Notes under the pieces: generated by a model
What the model was told of the DNA's origin: nothing
Database searches by the model: none
The model's input: the letters and a program-made list of their open reading frames with translations, nothing else
Shown here: positions 16,557 through 26,713 of the stretch, piece by piece
Position numbering within the stretch: the stretch's first letter is position 1
Layout of the letters: the number at the start of each line of letters is the position of its first letter
Program-made: the position numbers and the translations under genes
From: Rhodanobacter sp. AS-Z3
GTDB taxonomy: Bacteria; Pseudomonadota; Gammaproteobacteria; Xanthomonadales; Rhodanobacteraceae
Assembly: GCF_029224025.1 (NCBI RefSeq)
Contig: NZ_CP119392.1
Coordinates: forward strand, 2,193,001 to 2,257,000
Direction of reading: 5' to 3'
Length of the DNA stretch: 64,000 nt

Positions 16557-17174
16557 ATGAAGCTTTACTATATGCCCGGTGCCTGTTCGCTCTCGCCGCA
16601 CATCGTGGCGCTGGAGGCCGGGCTTCCCGTGCAGTTGATCCGGGTCGACGGCAAGACCAAGCGCACCGAGAACGGCGATGACTTCCTGCAGATCAATCCC
16701 AAGGGTTATGTGCCGGCGTTGCAGCTCGATAGTGGCGACTTGCTGACCGAGGGGCAGGCGATCGTGCAGTTCCTGGCTGATCAGAAGCCGGAAAGCGGGC
16801 TGGCTCCGGCGAATGGAACGCTGCCGCGCTATCACCTGCTGGAACTGCTCAGCTACATCAGTTCCGAGCTGCACAAGACCTATAGCCCGTTGTTCAACCC
16901 GTCAACGCCGGCCGAGGTGCGTCAGGAGCGCAAGGATTACCTGCGCAAGCGTTACGCGACGCTGGATAGCTTGCTGGCGAAACAGGACTGGCTGCTCGGC
17001 GACCATTTCACCGTTGCTGACGCCTATCTGTTCACCGTTACCAATTGGGCCAAGCACGTGGATCTGGACCTGTCCGAATTCGCCGGCCTGACTGCATTCC
17101 AGCAGCGCGTTGCCGCGAGACCGATGGTGCAGGCCGCGCTGGCTGCCGAGGGCTTGCTCAAGAAGTCGGCGTAA
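16557..17174 (+). CDS. gstA: Beta-class glutathione S-transferase
   Basis: The 205-residue protein begins MKLYYMPGACSLSPHI with the beta-class active-site C10. The thioredoxin-like N-domain includes NPKGYVPAL, the conserved cis-proline site. The all-helical C-domain contains DHFTVADAYLF. It conjugates glutathione to electrophiles or acts in thiol-disulfide exchange. GGAGA precedes the ATG with good spacing. It is divergent from the HxlR regulator and probably induced by electrophiles through it, though the inducer is not visible. Confidence 0.92.
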   Translation: MKLYYMPGACSLSPHIVALEAGLPVQLIRVDGKTKRTENGDDFLQINPKGYVPALQLDSGDLLTEGQAIVQFLADQKPESGLAPANGTLPRYHLLELLSYISSELHKTYSPLFNPSTPAEVRQERKDYLRKRYATLDSLLAKQDWLLGDHFTVADAYLFTVTNWAKHVDLDLSEFAGLTAFQQRVAARPMVQAALAAEGLLKKSA

Positions 17175-17524
17175 AAGCGCAGGAACTCGACCGTGGCCGG
17201 CGCCGTGAGGCGCCGGCTTCTTGGTGCGGTGCTGCCGGCCAATGGCCGCGTCTTTTGTCGTCTTCCGGGTGACACATTTCACCTGTTGATGTGTCGCGTG
17301 ATCGAGCAAGTGTCTGGCATGCGCCAGGCAGGCTGATCGGGCAGCGTCGTGATGGCTTGTGCTGCGGCGTGGTGCAACCGTAAAATGGTCCGCTTTCGTA
17401 TAAGGTAATCATCGACTTAGACGATCATGCCCAGCGTGCGTGGAGGGCTCTGGCGAGACTGTTGAGGCAGTCGGCAATAGTCTTTCATATCAGTTGGTTG
17501 GGATCGTTTTACAAGGGTGGCAAG
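17175..17524. other. Intergenic region between gstA and tRNA-Leu
   Basis: About 350 bases without a supported gene. It contains the gstA terminator near its left end. A weak promoter-like pair, TTGAGG (17462-17467) and CATATC (17486-17491), stands before the tRNA. The middle shows nothing I can name. Confidence 0.6.
17197..17222 (+). terminator. Terminator hairpin after gstA
   Basis: A perfect 9-bp stem, GCCGGCGCC/GGCGCCGGC, with a GTGA loop is followed by TTCTT. It lies 22 bases after the gstA stop. Confidence 0.75.
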
Positions 17525-17609
17525 GCGAGAGTGGCGGAATTGGTAGACGCACCAGATTTAGGTTCTGGCGGTTAACCCCGTGGGGGTTCGAGTCCCCCCT
17601 TTCGCACCA
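17525..17609 (+). tRNA. tRNA-Leu (TAG anticodon)
   Basis: The 85-base gene folds as a class II tRNA with a long variable arm. The acceptor stem GCGAGAG pairs with CTTTCGC (one G-U). The anticodon loop TTTAGGT (17557-17563) carries TAG at 17559-17561, and the TPC arm has GGTTCGAGTCC. The CCA end is encoded (17607-17609). It lies 91 bases before tig. No integrated element follows it. Confidence 0.96.
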
Positions 17610-17699
17610 TGCCCCGTTGATTTCTTTAGTTTTCCGGGCGGCACAGCCGCCATGGCGCCTGCGCGGGCCCACAACAATCAGGTAGTACCAGGAGACGTC

Positions 17700-18992
17700 A
17701 TGCAGGTTTCGGTTGAGAACATCGGTTCGCTCGAGCGCAAGCTCACGGTGAAGTTTCCCGCGGAGCGGTTTGAAACGCAGGTCAGTGCACGCATCGTGGA
17801 GATGGGCCGCACGGTTCGCCTGAAGGGTTTCCGCCCGGGCAAGGTGCCGACGACGGTGATCAAGCAGCGTTTCGGCGACCAGGTACGTGGCGAAGTGTTG
17901 TCCGACCTGATCGGCAGCACGCTGCGCGAAGCGGTGGCGCAGGAGAAGCTGCAGCCGATCGCGAACCCGGCCATCAATACCACCGGCAAGCCGGAAAACG
18001 GCGAAATCGCCTATACCGCGACGTTCGAAATCATGCCGGAGTTCCCGCAGGTCGACGTGGCTGCGCTCGAGGTCAAGCGTCCGGTGGCTGAAGTCAGCGA
18101 CGCCGACATCGACAAGATGCTGGAAACCCTGCGTCAGCAGCGTCGCAGCTTCGACGAAGTGGAGCGCGCGTCGGCTGAAGCCGATTTCGTGATGTTCGAA
18201 TATGCCGCCAGCGCGGGTGATTACCGTTTCCCGGCCGAGGGCCTTGAGCGTGCGGGCAGCGTGCTCGGCTCGGGCACCTTGTTCAAGGCGCTCGACGAGG
18301 CACTGACGGGTCGCAAGACCGGTGACAACTTTGAAACGGACGTGCTGTTCCCGGAAGACTTCCGCAACGAGGAACTGGCTGGCAAGAATGCCACGGTCAG
18401 TTTCAACATCCTCAAGGTGCAGGCGCCGCAGCTGCCTGAGATCGACGCCGAGTTCGCCAAGTTGTTCGGCATTGCCGACGGCAATCTGGAAACCTTCCGC
18501 AAGGAAGTGCGCGCGAACCTCGAGCGCGAACTGAAGGCTGCCCTGATGGGTCGCTTGAAGTCCGAAGTGGCGGAGAAGCTGTCGCTGGCCCATGCCGAAC
18601 TGGATGTGCCGAAGCTGATGGTGCAGTCCGAAGCTCGCAACATGGCCGCCGGCAGTGTGCCGCAGGGGCAGCAGCCACCGCCGCAGTTGATCGATGCAGC
18701 GATGCCGGTCGCTCGCCAGCGGGTGATTGCTGGCCTGCTGATGGGCGAGATTGCGCGCAAGCAGGAAATCAAGATCGATCGCAAGCGCGTGGCCGAGCAG
18801 CTGGCCGCGATTGCCTCGACCTACGAAGAGCCGGAAAAGGTCATTGAACTGTACAACGGCGACCCCCAGCTGATGTCTGGGCTGCAGAATCGCGTGATGG
18901 AAGACCAGGTGGCAGAGTGGGTGGCAGATCATGCCAAGACCACCCAGCTGGATCTGACGTTCGACGAGGTGATGCGTCCGGTCAACGGCTGA
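17700..18992 (+). CDS. tig: Trigger factor, ribosome-associated chaperone and prolyl isomerase
   Basis: Trigger factor docks at the ribosomal exit tunnel and shields nascent chains. The 430-residue protein has the ribosome-binding N-domain (about 1-115), with the signature GFRPGKVP contacting uL23. The FKBP-like isomerase domain (about 150-245) and the helical C-domain follow. The ATG at 17700 follows AGGAGACGTC. The longer frame to 17580 runs back into the tRNA-Leu gene and is rejected. The order tig-clpP-clpX-lon matches the classic gammaproteobacterial arrangement. Confidence 0.97.
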   Translation: MQVSVENIGSLERKLTVKFPAERFETQVSARIVEMGRTVRLKGFRPGKVPTTVIKQRFGDQVRGEVLSDLIGSTLREAVAQEKLQPIANPAINTTGKPENGEIAYTATFEIMPEFPQVDVAALEVKRPVAEVSDADIDKMLETLRQQRRSFDEVERASAEADFVMFEYAASAGDYRFPAEGLERAGSVLGSGTLFKALDEALTGRKTGDNFETDVLFPEDFRNEELAGKNATVSFNILKVQAPQLPEIDAEFAKLFGIADGNLETFRKEVRANLERELKAALMGRLKSEVAEKLSLAHAELDVPKLMVQSEARNMAAGSVPQGQQPPPQLIDAAMPVARQRVIAGLLMGEIARKQEIKIDRKRVAEQLAAIASTYEEPEKVIELYNGDPQLMSGLQNRVMEDQVAEWVADHAKTTQLDLTFDEVMRPVNG

Positions 18993-18997
18993 GCAGA

Positions 18998-19015
18998 GGC
19001 CTGAGCAATCAGGCC
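18998..19015 (+). other. GCAA-tetraloop hairpin between tig and clpP
   Basis: A perfect 7-bp stem, GGCCTGA/TCAGGCC, is capped by a GNRA-type GCAA loop, six bases after the tig stop. No U-tract follows, so it looks like an mRNA stability or processing element rather than a terminator. Confidence 0.5.
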
Positions 19016-19063
19016 AATCGGCTTCGGCAATCGCGCCAGGTACATCAACGGAGAGCTGCAATC

Positions 19064-19693
19064 ATGGCCATGGATACAATCCAGAACCTCAATTTGGTAC
19101 CGATGGTCGTCGAGCAGACTGCTCGCGGCGAGCGCTCCTACGACATCTACTCGCGCCTGCTGAAAGAGCGCGTGATCTTCCTGGTCGGTGAGGTCAACGA
19201 TCAGGTTGCCAACGTGATCGTGGCGCAGATGCTGTTCCTTGAATCGGAAAATCCGGACAAGGACATCAACTTCTATATCAACAGCCCGGGTGGTGCCGTC
19301 ACCGCTGGCCTGGCGATCTACGACACCATGCAGTTCATCAAGCCGAATGTCAGCACCATGTGCATCGGTCAGGCCTGCAGCATGGGTTCGTTCCTGCTGA
19401 TGGCGGGCGCCAAGGGCAAGCGTTTTGCATTGCCGAATTCGCGCATCATGATTCACCAGCCTTCGGGTGGCGCACAGGGGCAGGCGACCGACATCGAGAT
19501 TCAGGCGCGTGAAATCCTGTATATCCGTGAACGCCTGAACAATATCTACGCCGAACACACCGGCCAGTCGGTGGCAAAAATCGAGCTGGACATGGAACGC
19601 GATCGTTTCATGAATGCGGTGGATGCGAAGGCGTATGGTTTGATCGACGAGGTGCTCGACAAACGTGCCGGTGAGACGGTGAAATCCGCCTGA
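19064..19693 (+). CDS. clpP: ATP-dependent Clp protease proteolytic subunit
   Basis: ClpP forms the tetradecameric serine-protease barrel that degrades substrates fed by ClpX or ClpA. The 209-residue protein has the complete triad: S106 in [10 protein letters not shown]131 in MIHQPSGG and D180 in MERDRFM. Length is normal. The ATG at 19064 is preceded by CGGAGAG at good spacing. The open frame upstream to 18917 overlaps tig. clpX follows after a 106-base gap that contains a strong palindrome. Confidence 0.97.
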   Translation: MAMDTIQNLNLVPMVVEQTARGERSYDIYSRLLKERVIFLVGEVNDQVANVIVAQMLFLESENPDKDINFYINSPGGAVTAGLAIYDTMQFIKPNVSTMCIGQACSMGSFLLMAGAKGKRFALPNSRIMIHQPSGGAQGQATDIEIQAREILYIRERLNNIYAEHTGQSVAKIELDMERDRFMNAVDAKAYGLIDEVLDKRAGETVKSA

Positions 19694-19722
19694 TTTCAGG
19701 TTTTTCCAACCAGGTCACGAGA

Positions 19723-19756
19723 AGGGCTTCACGTCTGCAGGCAGACGTGAAGCCCT
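19723..19756. terminator. Perfect 34-base palindromic hairpin between clpP and clpX
   Basis: The arms 19723-19738 and 19741-19756 are perfectly complementary over 16 bases with only AG between them. The downstream sequence GTGTTATTCT is a poor U-tract. It could be an intrinsic or partial terminator, an RNase processing site, or a protein-binding palindrome before clpX. Confidence 0.6.
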
Positions 19757-19799
19757 GTGTTATTCTCGCGACGCATCCAGATTCAGCGGGACCGAGAGT

Positions 19800-21092
19800 A
19801 TGAGCGACGACCGACAGGGGCGTTCCAGCGACAGCGGCAAGATTCTTTATTGCTCATTCTGTGGCAAGAGCCAGCACGAAGTACGCAAGCTGATCGCGGG
19901 TCCCTCCGTGTTCATCTGCGACGAGTGTGTAGAGCTCTGCAACGACATCATCCGCGAGGAACTGGAGGAAAAGGCTGCGTCTGGCCGTACCCAGTTGCCG
20001 AAGCCCCGCGAGATCCGCGAGTCGCTGGATCAATACGTGGTGGGCCAGAGCCGTGCCAAAAAGGCGTTGGCGGTGGCGGTTTACAACCATTACAAGCGGA
20101 TCGAGTCGCGGCTGAAAAGCGATGACATCGAGCTGGGCAAGTCCAACATCCTGTTGATCGGTCCGACCGGCTCGGGCAAGACGTTGCTGGCCGAAACGCT
20201 GGCGCGGCTGCTCAATGTGCCGTTCACGATCGCCGATGCCACCACGCTGACCGAAGCGGGCTACGTGGGCGAGGATGTCGAGAACATCATCCAGAAGCTT
20301 TTGCAGAAGTGCGATTACGACGTCGAGAAGGCCCAGTCGGGTATCGTTTATATCGATGAAATCGACAAGATCTCGCGCAAGAGCGAGAACCCATCGATCA
20401 CTCGCGATGTGTCTGGCGAAGGCGTGCAACAGGCTTTGCTGAAGCTGATCGAAGGCACGCTGGCCTCGGTGCCGCCGCAAGGTGGTCGCAAGCATCCGCA
20501 GCAGGAGTTCCTGCAGGTCGATACAAAGAACATCCTGTTTATTTGTGGCGGCGCGTTCTCCGGGCTGGACAAGGTGATTCAGCAGCGCTCTGAGAACACC
20601 AGCATCGGCTTTTCGGCCGAAGTGCGCTCCAAGGAGCGTACCGAGAATCTCGGCAAGGTACTTTCCGAAGTGGAGCCGGCCGACCTGGTGCGCTTCGGTC
20701 TGATTCCCGAGTTCGTCGGGCGTTTGCCGGTGGTGGCCACGCTGGACGAGCTGGATGAACCGGCGCTGGTAAAAATCCTCACCGAACCGAAGAACGCGGT
20801 AACCAAGCAGTTCAAGAAGCTGTTCGAGATGGAAGAGGTGGAACTCGAATTCCGCCCTGAGGCGCTGCAGGCGATTGCCAAGAAGGCGCTCAAGCGCAAG
20901 ACCGGTGCCCGCGGCCTGCGTACCATTCTGGAACAAGTGCTGCTGGATACCATGTACGAGCTGCCTTCGCTGGAGCATGTCAGCAAGGTGGTGGTGGATG
21001 ACGCGGTGATCGAAGGTCAGGCCGAGCCTTACCTGATCTATCGCGGCAACCTGCAGCAGCGCGTGGCGGGTGAGGGCGGCGACGCCGCCTGA
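19800..21092 (+). CDS. clpX: ATP-dependent Clp protease ATP-binding subunit ClpX
   Basis: ClpX is the AAA+ unfoldase that feeds ClpP. The 430-residue protein has the N-terminal zinc domain with C18, C21, C40 and C43. Walker A GPTGSGKT lies at 121-128, and Walker [10 protein letters not shown] follows. The ClpP-contacting loop lies in the middle of the AAA domain, and the C-terminal small domain contains RGLRTILE. The ATG follows GGGACCGAGAGT. It ends 25 bases before a strong terminator, so lon is a separate unit. Confidence 0.97.
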   Translation: MSDDRQGRSSDSGKILYCSFCGKSQHEVRKLIAGPSVFICDECVELCNDIIREELEEKAASGRTQLPKPREIRESLDQYVVGQSRAKKALAVAVYNHYKRIESRLKSDDIELGKSNILLIGPTGSGKTLLAETLARLLNVPFTIADATTLTEAGYVGEDVENIIQKLLQKCDYDVEKAQSGIVYIDEIDKISRKSENPSITRDVSGEGVQQALLKLIEGTLASVPPQGGRKHPQQEFLQVDTKNILFICGGAFSGLDKVIQQRSENTSIGFSAEVRSKERTENLGKVLSEVEPADLVRFGLIPEFVGRLPVVATLDELDEPALVKILTEPKNAVTKQFKKLFEMEEVELEFRPEALQAIAKKALKRKTGARGLRTILEQVLLDTMYELPSLEHVSKVVVDDAVIEGQAEPYLIYRGNLQQRVAGEGGDAA

Positions 21093-21117
21093 CCATTCGC
21101 TCTATCCGCATGGACGA

Positions 21118-21152
21118 CGGCTCCGGTGATTTTCCCGGAGCCGTTTCTTTTT
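21118..21152 (+). terminator. Intrinsic terminator after clpX
   Basis: A perfect 9-bp stem, CGGCTCCGG/CCGGAGCCG, is followed by a T-rich run, TTTCTTTTT. This is a canonical rho-independent terminator. Confidence 0.9.
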
Positions 21153-21261
21153 CAACGGCTCGCCAACCTTGACTCGGTCGGTGTTCGCCTCCACTTGACG
21201 AGTTGGGATACCCGGCGCAGTGTCGGGTTGAACGCACAATCGACCGAGGGACCTCTCTTTC

Positions 21262-23733
21262 ATGGCCAAGAACGCCCCCCTTCCTGCTGCGCTGGACGCT
21301 TTGCCGGTATTGCCGTTGCGCGACGTCGTGGTTTATCCGCACATGGTGATTCCGCTGTTTGTCGGTCGCGACAAGTCCATGCGCGCGCTGGAGCGCGCCA
21401 TGGAAGGCGAACGCCAGATCCTGCTGGTCGCGCAGAAGAGCCCGGACATCGACGATCCGGAGATTTCCGACCTGCATCAGGTCGGCACGCTGGCTGGCGT
21501 GCTGCAGTTGCTGAAATTGCCTGATGGCACCGTGAAAGTGCTGGTTGAAGGCCAGTCGCGCGTGTCCGTCGAAGGCTTCAAGGAAGAGGACGGCATGCTG
21601 ACCGCGCGTTCGCGGGTGATCGAGCCCGTGTACAACGTGAAGGAACGCGAGCTCGACGTAGTCTCCCGCACGCTCATTTCGTTGTTCGAACAGTTGGTCA
21701 AGCAAAGCCGCAAGTTGCCGCCGGAAGTTTTGGCCAGCTTGTCCGGCATTGACGACCCGTCGCGTGTCGCCGATTCCATTGCCGCTCATCTTTCCGTGCG
21801 CATGGCAGACAAGCAGAAGGTGCTGGAGACGGCTGATGTCGGTCTGCGGCTTGAACTGCTGATCGGCCTGGTCGACGGCGAGATGGACTTGCAGCAGGTC
21901 GAAAAACGCATCCGTGGTCGAGTCAAATCGCAGATGGAGAAAAGCCAGCGCGAGTATTACCTCAACGAACAGATGAAGGCGATTCAGAAGGAGCTGGGTG
22001 ACAACGAAGACGGCCCCAACGAGGTCGAGGAACTACAGAAGAAGATCGAAGAGTCGGGCATGCCCAAGCCGGTGTTGACCAAGGCACGGCAGGAGTTCAA
22101 CAAGCTCAAGCAGATGTCGCCGATGTCCGCCGAGGCGACCGTCGTGCGCAACTACCTTGACTGGCTGGTCGGGGTGCCGTGGAAGAAGCGCAGCAAGGTG
22201 CGCAAGGATCTGCAGTTGGCCCAGGAGGTGCTGGACGCCGACCACTTCGGATTGGAGAAGGTCAAGGAACGTATTCTTGAATACCTCGCGGTGCAGCAGC
22301 GCGTCTCGTTGATGAAGGGCCCGATCCTGTGTCTGGTCGGACCACCCGGCGTGGGCAAGACCTCGCTAGGCCAGTCAATTGCGAAGGCCACCAATCGAAA
22401 ATTCGTCCGCATGAGCTTGGGCGGCGTGCGCGACGAAGCCGAAATTCGTGGTCATCGGCGCACCTACATCGGTTCGATGCCTGGCCGGATCGTGCAGAAC
22501 ATCAACAAGGTGGGCGCGAAGAATCCGCTGTTCGTGCTCGACGAAATCGACAAGATGTCGATGGATTTCCGTGGCGATCCGTCCTCGGCATTGCTTGAGG
22601 TGCTGGACCCGGAACAGAACCATGCGTTCAACGACCACTATCTTGAGGTCGATCTGGATCTGTCCGAGGTGATGTGGATTGCTACCGCCAATTCACTGAA
22701 CATTCCTGGTCCCCTGCTGGATCGCATGGAAGTCATTCGCATTCCTGGCTACACCGAAGACGAAAAGCTCGGCATCGCGCAGAAGTATCTGCTACCCAAG
22801 CAGCTCAAGGCGAACGGGCTGAAGCCCGAGGAACTCAGCGTCAACGAAGAGGCGCTGCGCGACATCGTGCGCTTTTACACGCGCGAGTCTGGCGTGCGCA
22901 ATCTGGAACGCGAGATTTCCAAAATTTGCCGCAAGGTGGTCAAGGAGCTGACGCTGGGGCAGGTCAGGAAGCTCAAGGTCAAGGCCGTCGCGAAGAAGGG
23001 CAAGGGCAAGGCGAAGCCTGCTCTGGACAGCGTCGCGGTCACTGCGGACAACCTCGATCATTTCCTTGGCGTGCGTCGTTTCGATTTCGGCCGCAAGGAG
23101 CTGCAGAATGAAGTGGGTCTGGTCACTGGCCTGGCCTGGACCCAGGTCGGTGGCGAGTTGCTCAGCATCGAAGGGTCGGTAGTGCCCGGCAAAGGCCGCT
23201 TGGTGCATACCGGTCAGCTCGGCGACGTCATGAAGGAGTCAATCCAGGCAGCTTTGTCCGTAGTGCGGGCACGTGCCGATCAACTCGGTATCGATCCCGA
23301 GTTCCACCAGAAGCTCGATGTGCATATCCACGTGCCGGAAGGTGCCACGCCGAAGGATGGTCCCAGCGCGGGCATCGCGATGTGCACGGCGTTGGTGTCG
23401 GTGTTGACCAAGGTGCCGGTGCGTTCCGAAGTCGCCATGACCGGTGAGATCACGCTGCGTGGTCGAGTGTTGCCGATCGGTGGTCTGAAGGAGAAGCTGC
23501 TCGCGGCCCATCGCGGCGGAATCACCACGGTGATCATCCCCGAAGACAACAAGAAAGATCTGGTCGACATGCCGGCCAACATCACCTCCTCGATGCAGAT
23601 CTATCCGGTGCGCTGGATCGATGAAGTGCTGGATATCGCGCTGGAGCGTCCGCTGCAGCCCAGTACTGCCAAGGCTGAAACCCCCGCAGGTGTTGCCGGG
23701 GACTCCACGGAGGCACATTCGCTGACTCACTAG
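21262..23733 (+). CDS. lon: ATP-dependent Lon protease
   Basis: Lon is a homohexameric AAA+ serine protease that removes damaged and regulatory proteins. The 823-residue protein has the N-terminal substrate-binding domain (about 1-310), Walker A GPPGVGKT, and Walker B in [11 protein letters not shown]. The protease domain carries catalytic S702 in [10 protein letters not shown], and the lysine partner is about 43 residues later. A short Lys/Ala-rich insert (KGKGKAKPA) sits between the ATPase and protease domains. No confident sigma-32 promoter was found. hupB follows, as in many gammaproteobacteria. Confidence 0.97.
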   Translation: MAKNAPLPAALDALPVLPLRDVVVYPHMVIPLFVGRDKSMRALERAMEGERQILLVAQKSPDIDDPEISDLHQVGTLAGVLQLLKLPDGTVKVLVEGQSRVSVEGFKEEDGMLTARSRVIEPVYNVKERELDVVSRTLISLFEQLVKQSRKLPPEVLASLSGIDDPSRVADSIAAHLSVRMADKQKVLETADVGLRLELLIGLVDGEMDLQQVEKRIRGRVKSQMEKSQREYYLNEQMKAIQKELGDNEDGPNEVEELQKKIEESGMPKPVLTKARQEFNKLKQMSPMSAEATVVRNYLDWLVGVPWKKRSKVRKDLQLAQEVLDADHFGLEKVKERILEYLAVQQRVSLMKGPILCLVGPPGVGKTSLGQSIAKATNRKFVRMSLGGVRDEAEIRGHRRTYIGSMPGRIVQNINKVGAKNPLFVLDEIDKMSMDFRGDPSSALLEVLDPEQNHAFNDHYLEVDLDLSEVMWIATANSLNIPGPLLDRMEVIRIPGYTEDEKLGIAQKYLLPKQLKANGLKPEELSVNEEALRDIVRFYTRESGVRNLEREISKICRKVVKELTLGQVRKLKVKAVAKKGKGKAKPALDSVAVTADNLDHFLGVRRFDFGRKELQNEVGLVTGLAWTQVGGELLSIEGSVVPGKGRLVHTGQLGDVMKESIQAALSVVRARADQLGIDPEFHQKLDVHIHVPEGATPKDGPSAGIAMCTALVSVLTKVPVRSEVAMTGEITLRGRVLPIGGLKEKLLAAHRGGITTVIIPEDNKKDLVDMPANITSSMQIYPVRWIDEVLDIALERPLQPSTAKAETPAGVAGDSTEAHSLTH

Positions 23734-24074
23734 GCCGCCACCTCAGGGGTTTGCTGGTGCCGGTTTGGAACGCCACGCGACAGCGCGACGTTGCTCCGGC
23801 ATGTTCAACCCCGTGCGGGGATCTTTGACCTAGCCGTTCAGTGCTTGTTTTGCAAGCGGGCAAAAGTTCACTTTATCGTGCAAAAACGTTGCTGTGACTT
23901 GTGTTGCGCCTGCTGGCAACGCACTGGTATAAAGGCGTTACCGTAGTCCCGGCGTTGTCCGTCAGCGCAGTGATGCGGGGTTGCTTCACGGCATCCTGCA
24001 AGCCAACCATCCATGTCGGCGTCTGGTCTTCGGACTGATGGCGTCGTCGAAATCCGAACGAGGGAGTTTTCTCA
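23734..24074. other. lon-hupB intergenic region
   Basis: About 340 bases without a gene. A short CCCCG/CGGGG hairpin (23809-23820) followed by ATCTTT may be a weak lon terminator. A promoter candidate for hupB lies at 23904-23933. The remaining 140-base leader of hupB shows no recognised riboswitch. Confidence 0.6.
23904..23933 (+). promoter_or_regulatory. Candidate hupB promoter
   Basis: TTGCGC (23904-23909) and TATAAA (23928-23933) are separated by 18 bases and lie about 140 bases before hupB. Confidence 0.45.
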
Positions 24075-24347
24075 ATGAATAAAACCGATCTGATCAATGC
24101 CATCGCCGAGAAGGCCGAGCTGACCAAGGCCGACGCCGGCCGTGCTCTGGAAGCCTTTTTCGAGACCGTGCAGAAGTCGTTGAAGAAGGGTGAGGACGTT
24201 TCAGTCGTTGGCTTCGGCACGTTCACCGTGCGCCAGCGCGCTGCGCGTACCGGTCGCAACCCGCGTACCAACGAAGCGATCAAGATCAAGGCATCCAAGG
24301 TCCCCGCGTTCAAGGCTGGCAAGACCCTCAAGGATGCCCTAAACTAA
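24075..24347 (+). CDS. hupB: DNA-binding protein HU-beta
   Basis: This small nucleoid-associated protein bends and packages DNA as a dimer. The 90-residue sequence is typical of [20 protein letters not shown] at the start, then the beta-arm region with [20 protein letters not shown]. The ATG follows GAGGGAG. Only a weak AAGCG/CGCTT hairpin separates it from the tRNA-Val gene 19 bases later, so the tRNAs may be partly read from the hupB promoter. Confidence 0.97.
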   Translation: MNKTDLINAIAEKAELTKADAGRALEAFFETVQKSLKKGEDVSVVGFGTFTVRQRAARTGRNPRTNEAIKIKASKVPAFKAGKTLKDALN

Positions 24348-24366
24348 GCGGCTGACGCTTGGTTTC

Positions 24367-24441
<75 letters not shown>

Positions 24442-24451
24442 GAAAGAATGC

Positions 24452-24528
24452 GGAGTGGTAGTTCAGTTGGTTAGAATGCTGGCCTGTCACGCCGGAGGTC
24501 GCGGGTTCGAGTCCCGTCCACTCCGCCA
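24452..24528 (+). tRNA. tRNA-Asp (GTC anticodon)
   Basis: The 77-base gene has acceptor stem GGAGTGG/CCACTCC, discriminator G and encoded CCA. The anticodon loop CTGTCAC carries GTC. It closely resembles the E. coli tRNA-Asp. It lies ten bases after tRNA-Val and is followed by a strong terminator. Confidence 0.97.
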
Positions 24529-24534
24529 CAGTTC

Positions 24535-24566
24535 ACAAGGGCGCCCGTGTGGCGCCCTTGTCATTT
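24535..24566 (+). terminator. Terminator after the tRNA-Val/tRNA-Asp pair
   Basis: A perfect 11-bp stem (24535-24545 with 24551-24561) with loop CGTGT is followed by CATTTG. It is strong in stem but has a short U-tract. Confidence 0.75.
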
Positions 24567-24669
24567 GAGCGATACGCGTTCGGGCGGCGTTGCCGGGCAG
24601 CGTATGACGGTTGGCTGACTTGAGTTATTTGCGCACCGTGCGCTTTCACCATCTTGCGGGAAGATTTCG

Positions 24670-26571
24670 ATGCTGCAGGCAATGCGTAACAAGATGCATG
24701 GATGGCCGTCCATCGTCCTCCTTGGGGTTTGCGTCGCTGCGATGTCGCTGTTTGGCATGGAGAGCTACTTCATGTCCCATGACGACGCCTTCATAGCCAA
24801 GGTCGGCAAACACGAAATCGACCAGCGCGCGTTCCAGGACCGAACAAACCAGTTGCGGCAGCAGAAAGTTGCCGAGCAAGGCGACAAGTTCGATTCCGCC
24901 GCGTTCGAGAGTACCGAGACCAAGCTGCGCATCCTCGACGGCATGATCGACGAGCAACTGCTGCAGCAGGCGAATGATGACTGGGGCCTGCGCGTTTCCG
25001 GCGCGGCGATGCGCGATTACATCGCCTCGATTCCCGCCTTCCAGGTCAACGGCCAGTTTGACGCAACCAGCTACAAGGCCTGGCTGACCAGTCAGTACAA
25101 GACACCGGAAAGCTTCGAGAACGAGATCCGTGCTTCATTGGCGATCCAGTTGTTGCCTTCGGCGATCAACGCCAGCACCCTCGTCAGTGATGCGCAGCTT
25201 GACCATTACATGAAGTTGCAGGCCCAGCGCCGTGACCTGCGCTACTTCGTGTTGCAGCATCCGACGCTTGAAAACAATGCGGTGAGTGATGCCGAAATTG
25301 CCGCCTGGTACAAGGCGCATCAGGCTGATTACATGAAGCCCGAGATGGTTTCGGTGAAGTATGTCGAAGTTGTCGGTGCAGATTTGCCGTTGGCGGCGCA
25401 GCCGAGCGACGAAGATCTGCAGAAGCGTTACGAGAGCGAGAAGCAGCGTTTCGTGCAGCCGGAACAGCGTCTTGCTTCGCATATCCTGATCGACGTACCC
25501 GCCAATGCCACGCCGGAGCAGCAGAAGGCTGCGCTGGCCAAGGCTGAGAAGATTGCCGCGGAAGCGAATCCTGAAGACTTTGCCAAACTGGCAGAGCAAG
25601 ATTCGCAGGACCTCGGCTCGCGTCGTATGGGTGGCGACCTTGGCTGGCTGGAGAAGGGTGTCACCAATGAGGCGTTCGATTCGGCCTTGTTTGCCCTGCA
25701 GAAAGGCCAGATATCCAAGCCGGTGCTGTCAACCGACGGTTATCACATCATCTGGCTGCGCGATGTTCGCAGCGGTGAATCCAAGCCGTTCAGTGAAGTG
25801 CGCGATCAGTTGGTCAAGGAAGCGACCACGGCGGATCGCGACCGCAATTACAACGATGTCGCGGGCAAGATGTCCGACAACACGTATCAGAACCCCACTT
25901 CGCTTGAACCGGCTTCGGATGCATTGAAGCTGCCGATCAAGAAGACCGCCCTGTTCTCGCGCACTGGCGGCGAAGGCGTGGCGGCGAACCCGAAGGTGGT
26001 TGCTGCAGCTTTCAGTGATGACGTGCTGGTTCAGGGCAATAATTCTGCACTGATCGATCTGGGCAACAACCACTCGGTGGTGATTCATGTCGATCAGCAC
26101 GTAGCCGCAGCCGCCAAGCCGCTGGCAGAAGTGCGTGACGATGTGCAAAAGAAGATCCTTGACCAGCGTACGGCTGCGGTCGAGAAGAAGCAGGCTGAGG
26201 ACGGGCTGGCGCGCCTGCGCAAGGGCGACAGCATGGACGACGTGGCCAAGTCGCTGGGTGCCACGGTCATTGCCGTGAAAGAGGCGCTTCGCCACTTTGA
26301 AGTGCCTGCGCCGCTGTTGACCGAGGCCTTCCTGCTGCCGCACCCGCTGGCTGACAAGTCGCAGTTTGCCGCGGTGGATATGTTGAATGGCAGCTATGGT
26401 TTGCTGGCCGTGGACAAGGTGCAGGACGGTGACCTGTCCAAGGTGTTGCCGGAACAGCGAGAGATGCTACGCCAGCAGATGGCGCAGGCCTACGGCTACG
26501 AAGCGACGCGCGAGTTGATCGATCAACTCAAGGCGAAAGCCAAGATCAAGATCAACAAGCAACGCCTGTAA
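24670..26571 (+). CDS. ppiD: Periplasmic folding chaperone PpiD (SurA-N/parvulin)
   Basis: PpiD is an inner-membrane-anchored periplasmic chaperone near the Sec translocon. The 633-residue protein has a short cytoplasmic start and one membrane helix (about 13-30). A SurA-like N-domain (to about residue 250) is followed by a parvulin-type domain (about 265-365, with ASHILI and GGDLGWLEKG) and a C-terminal chaperone region. Length and order fit PpiD. It follows hupB and two tRNAs as in related gammaproteobacteria and ends before a textbook terminator. Confidence 0.93.
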   Translation: MLQAMRNKMHGWPSIVLLGVCVAAMSLFGMESYFMSHDDAFIAKVGKHEIDQRAFQDRTNQLRQQKVAEQGDKFDSAAFESTETKLRILDGMIDEQLLQQANDDWGLRVSGAAMRDYIASIPAFQVNGQFDATSYKAWLTSQYKTPESFENEIRASLAIQLLPSAINASTLVSDAQLDHYMKLQAQRRDLRYFVLQHPTLENNAVSDAEIAAWYKAHQADYMKPEMVSVKYVEVVGADLPLAAQPSDEDLQKRYESEKQRFVQPEQRLASHILIDVPANATPEQQKAALAKAEKIAAEANPEDFAKLAEQDSQDLGSRRMGGDLGWLEKGVTNEAFDSALFALQKGQISKPVLSTDGYHIIWLRDVRSGESKPFSEVRDQLVKEATTADRDRNYNDVAGKMSDNTYQNPTSLEPASDALKLPIKKTALFSRTGGEGVAANPKVVAAAFSDDVLVQGNNSALIDLGNNHSVVIHVDQHVAAAAKPLAEVRDDVQKKILDQRTAAVEKKQAEDGLARLRKGDSMDDVAKSLGATVIAVKEALRHFEVPAPLLTEAFLLPHPLADKSQFAAVDMLNGSYGLLAVDKVQDGDLSKVLPEQREMLRQQMAQAYGYEATRELIDQLKAKAKIKINKQRL

Positions 26572-26600
26572 TTTCACGGTCCATGCGTCATGGGTATTGA

Positions 26601-26634
26601 GGAAGGACGACCTTGTGTCGTCCTTCCTTTTTTG
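26601..26634 (+). terminator. Rho-independent terminator after ppiD
   Basis: A perfect 11-bp stem (26601-26611 with 26617-26627) with loop CTTGT is followed by six T residues. Confidence 0.93.
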
Positions 26635-26713
26635 TATTCAACGGTAGTGGACATGCCGGCGTGTGCAGCCGAACATGGTGCGCGTTCGGGGTGTTGCTGA
26701 AACAGGGGAAGAC

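Noticed and set aside
17490..19061. 523-codon minus-strand ORF over tig
   Set aside because: Antisense to tig and the tRNA-Leu gene.
21171..21261. Heat-shock (sigma-32) promoter before lon
   Set aside because: CTTGAC followed by GGGATACCC has some resemblance, but spacing and the -10 do not fit well enough.
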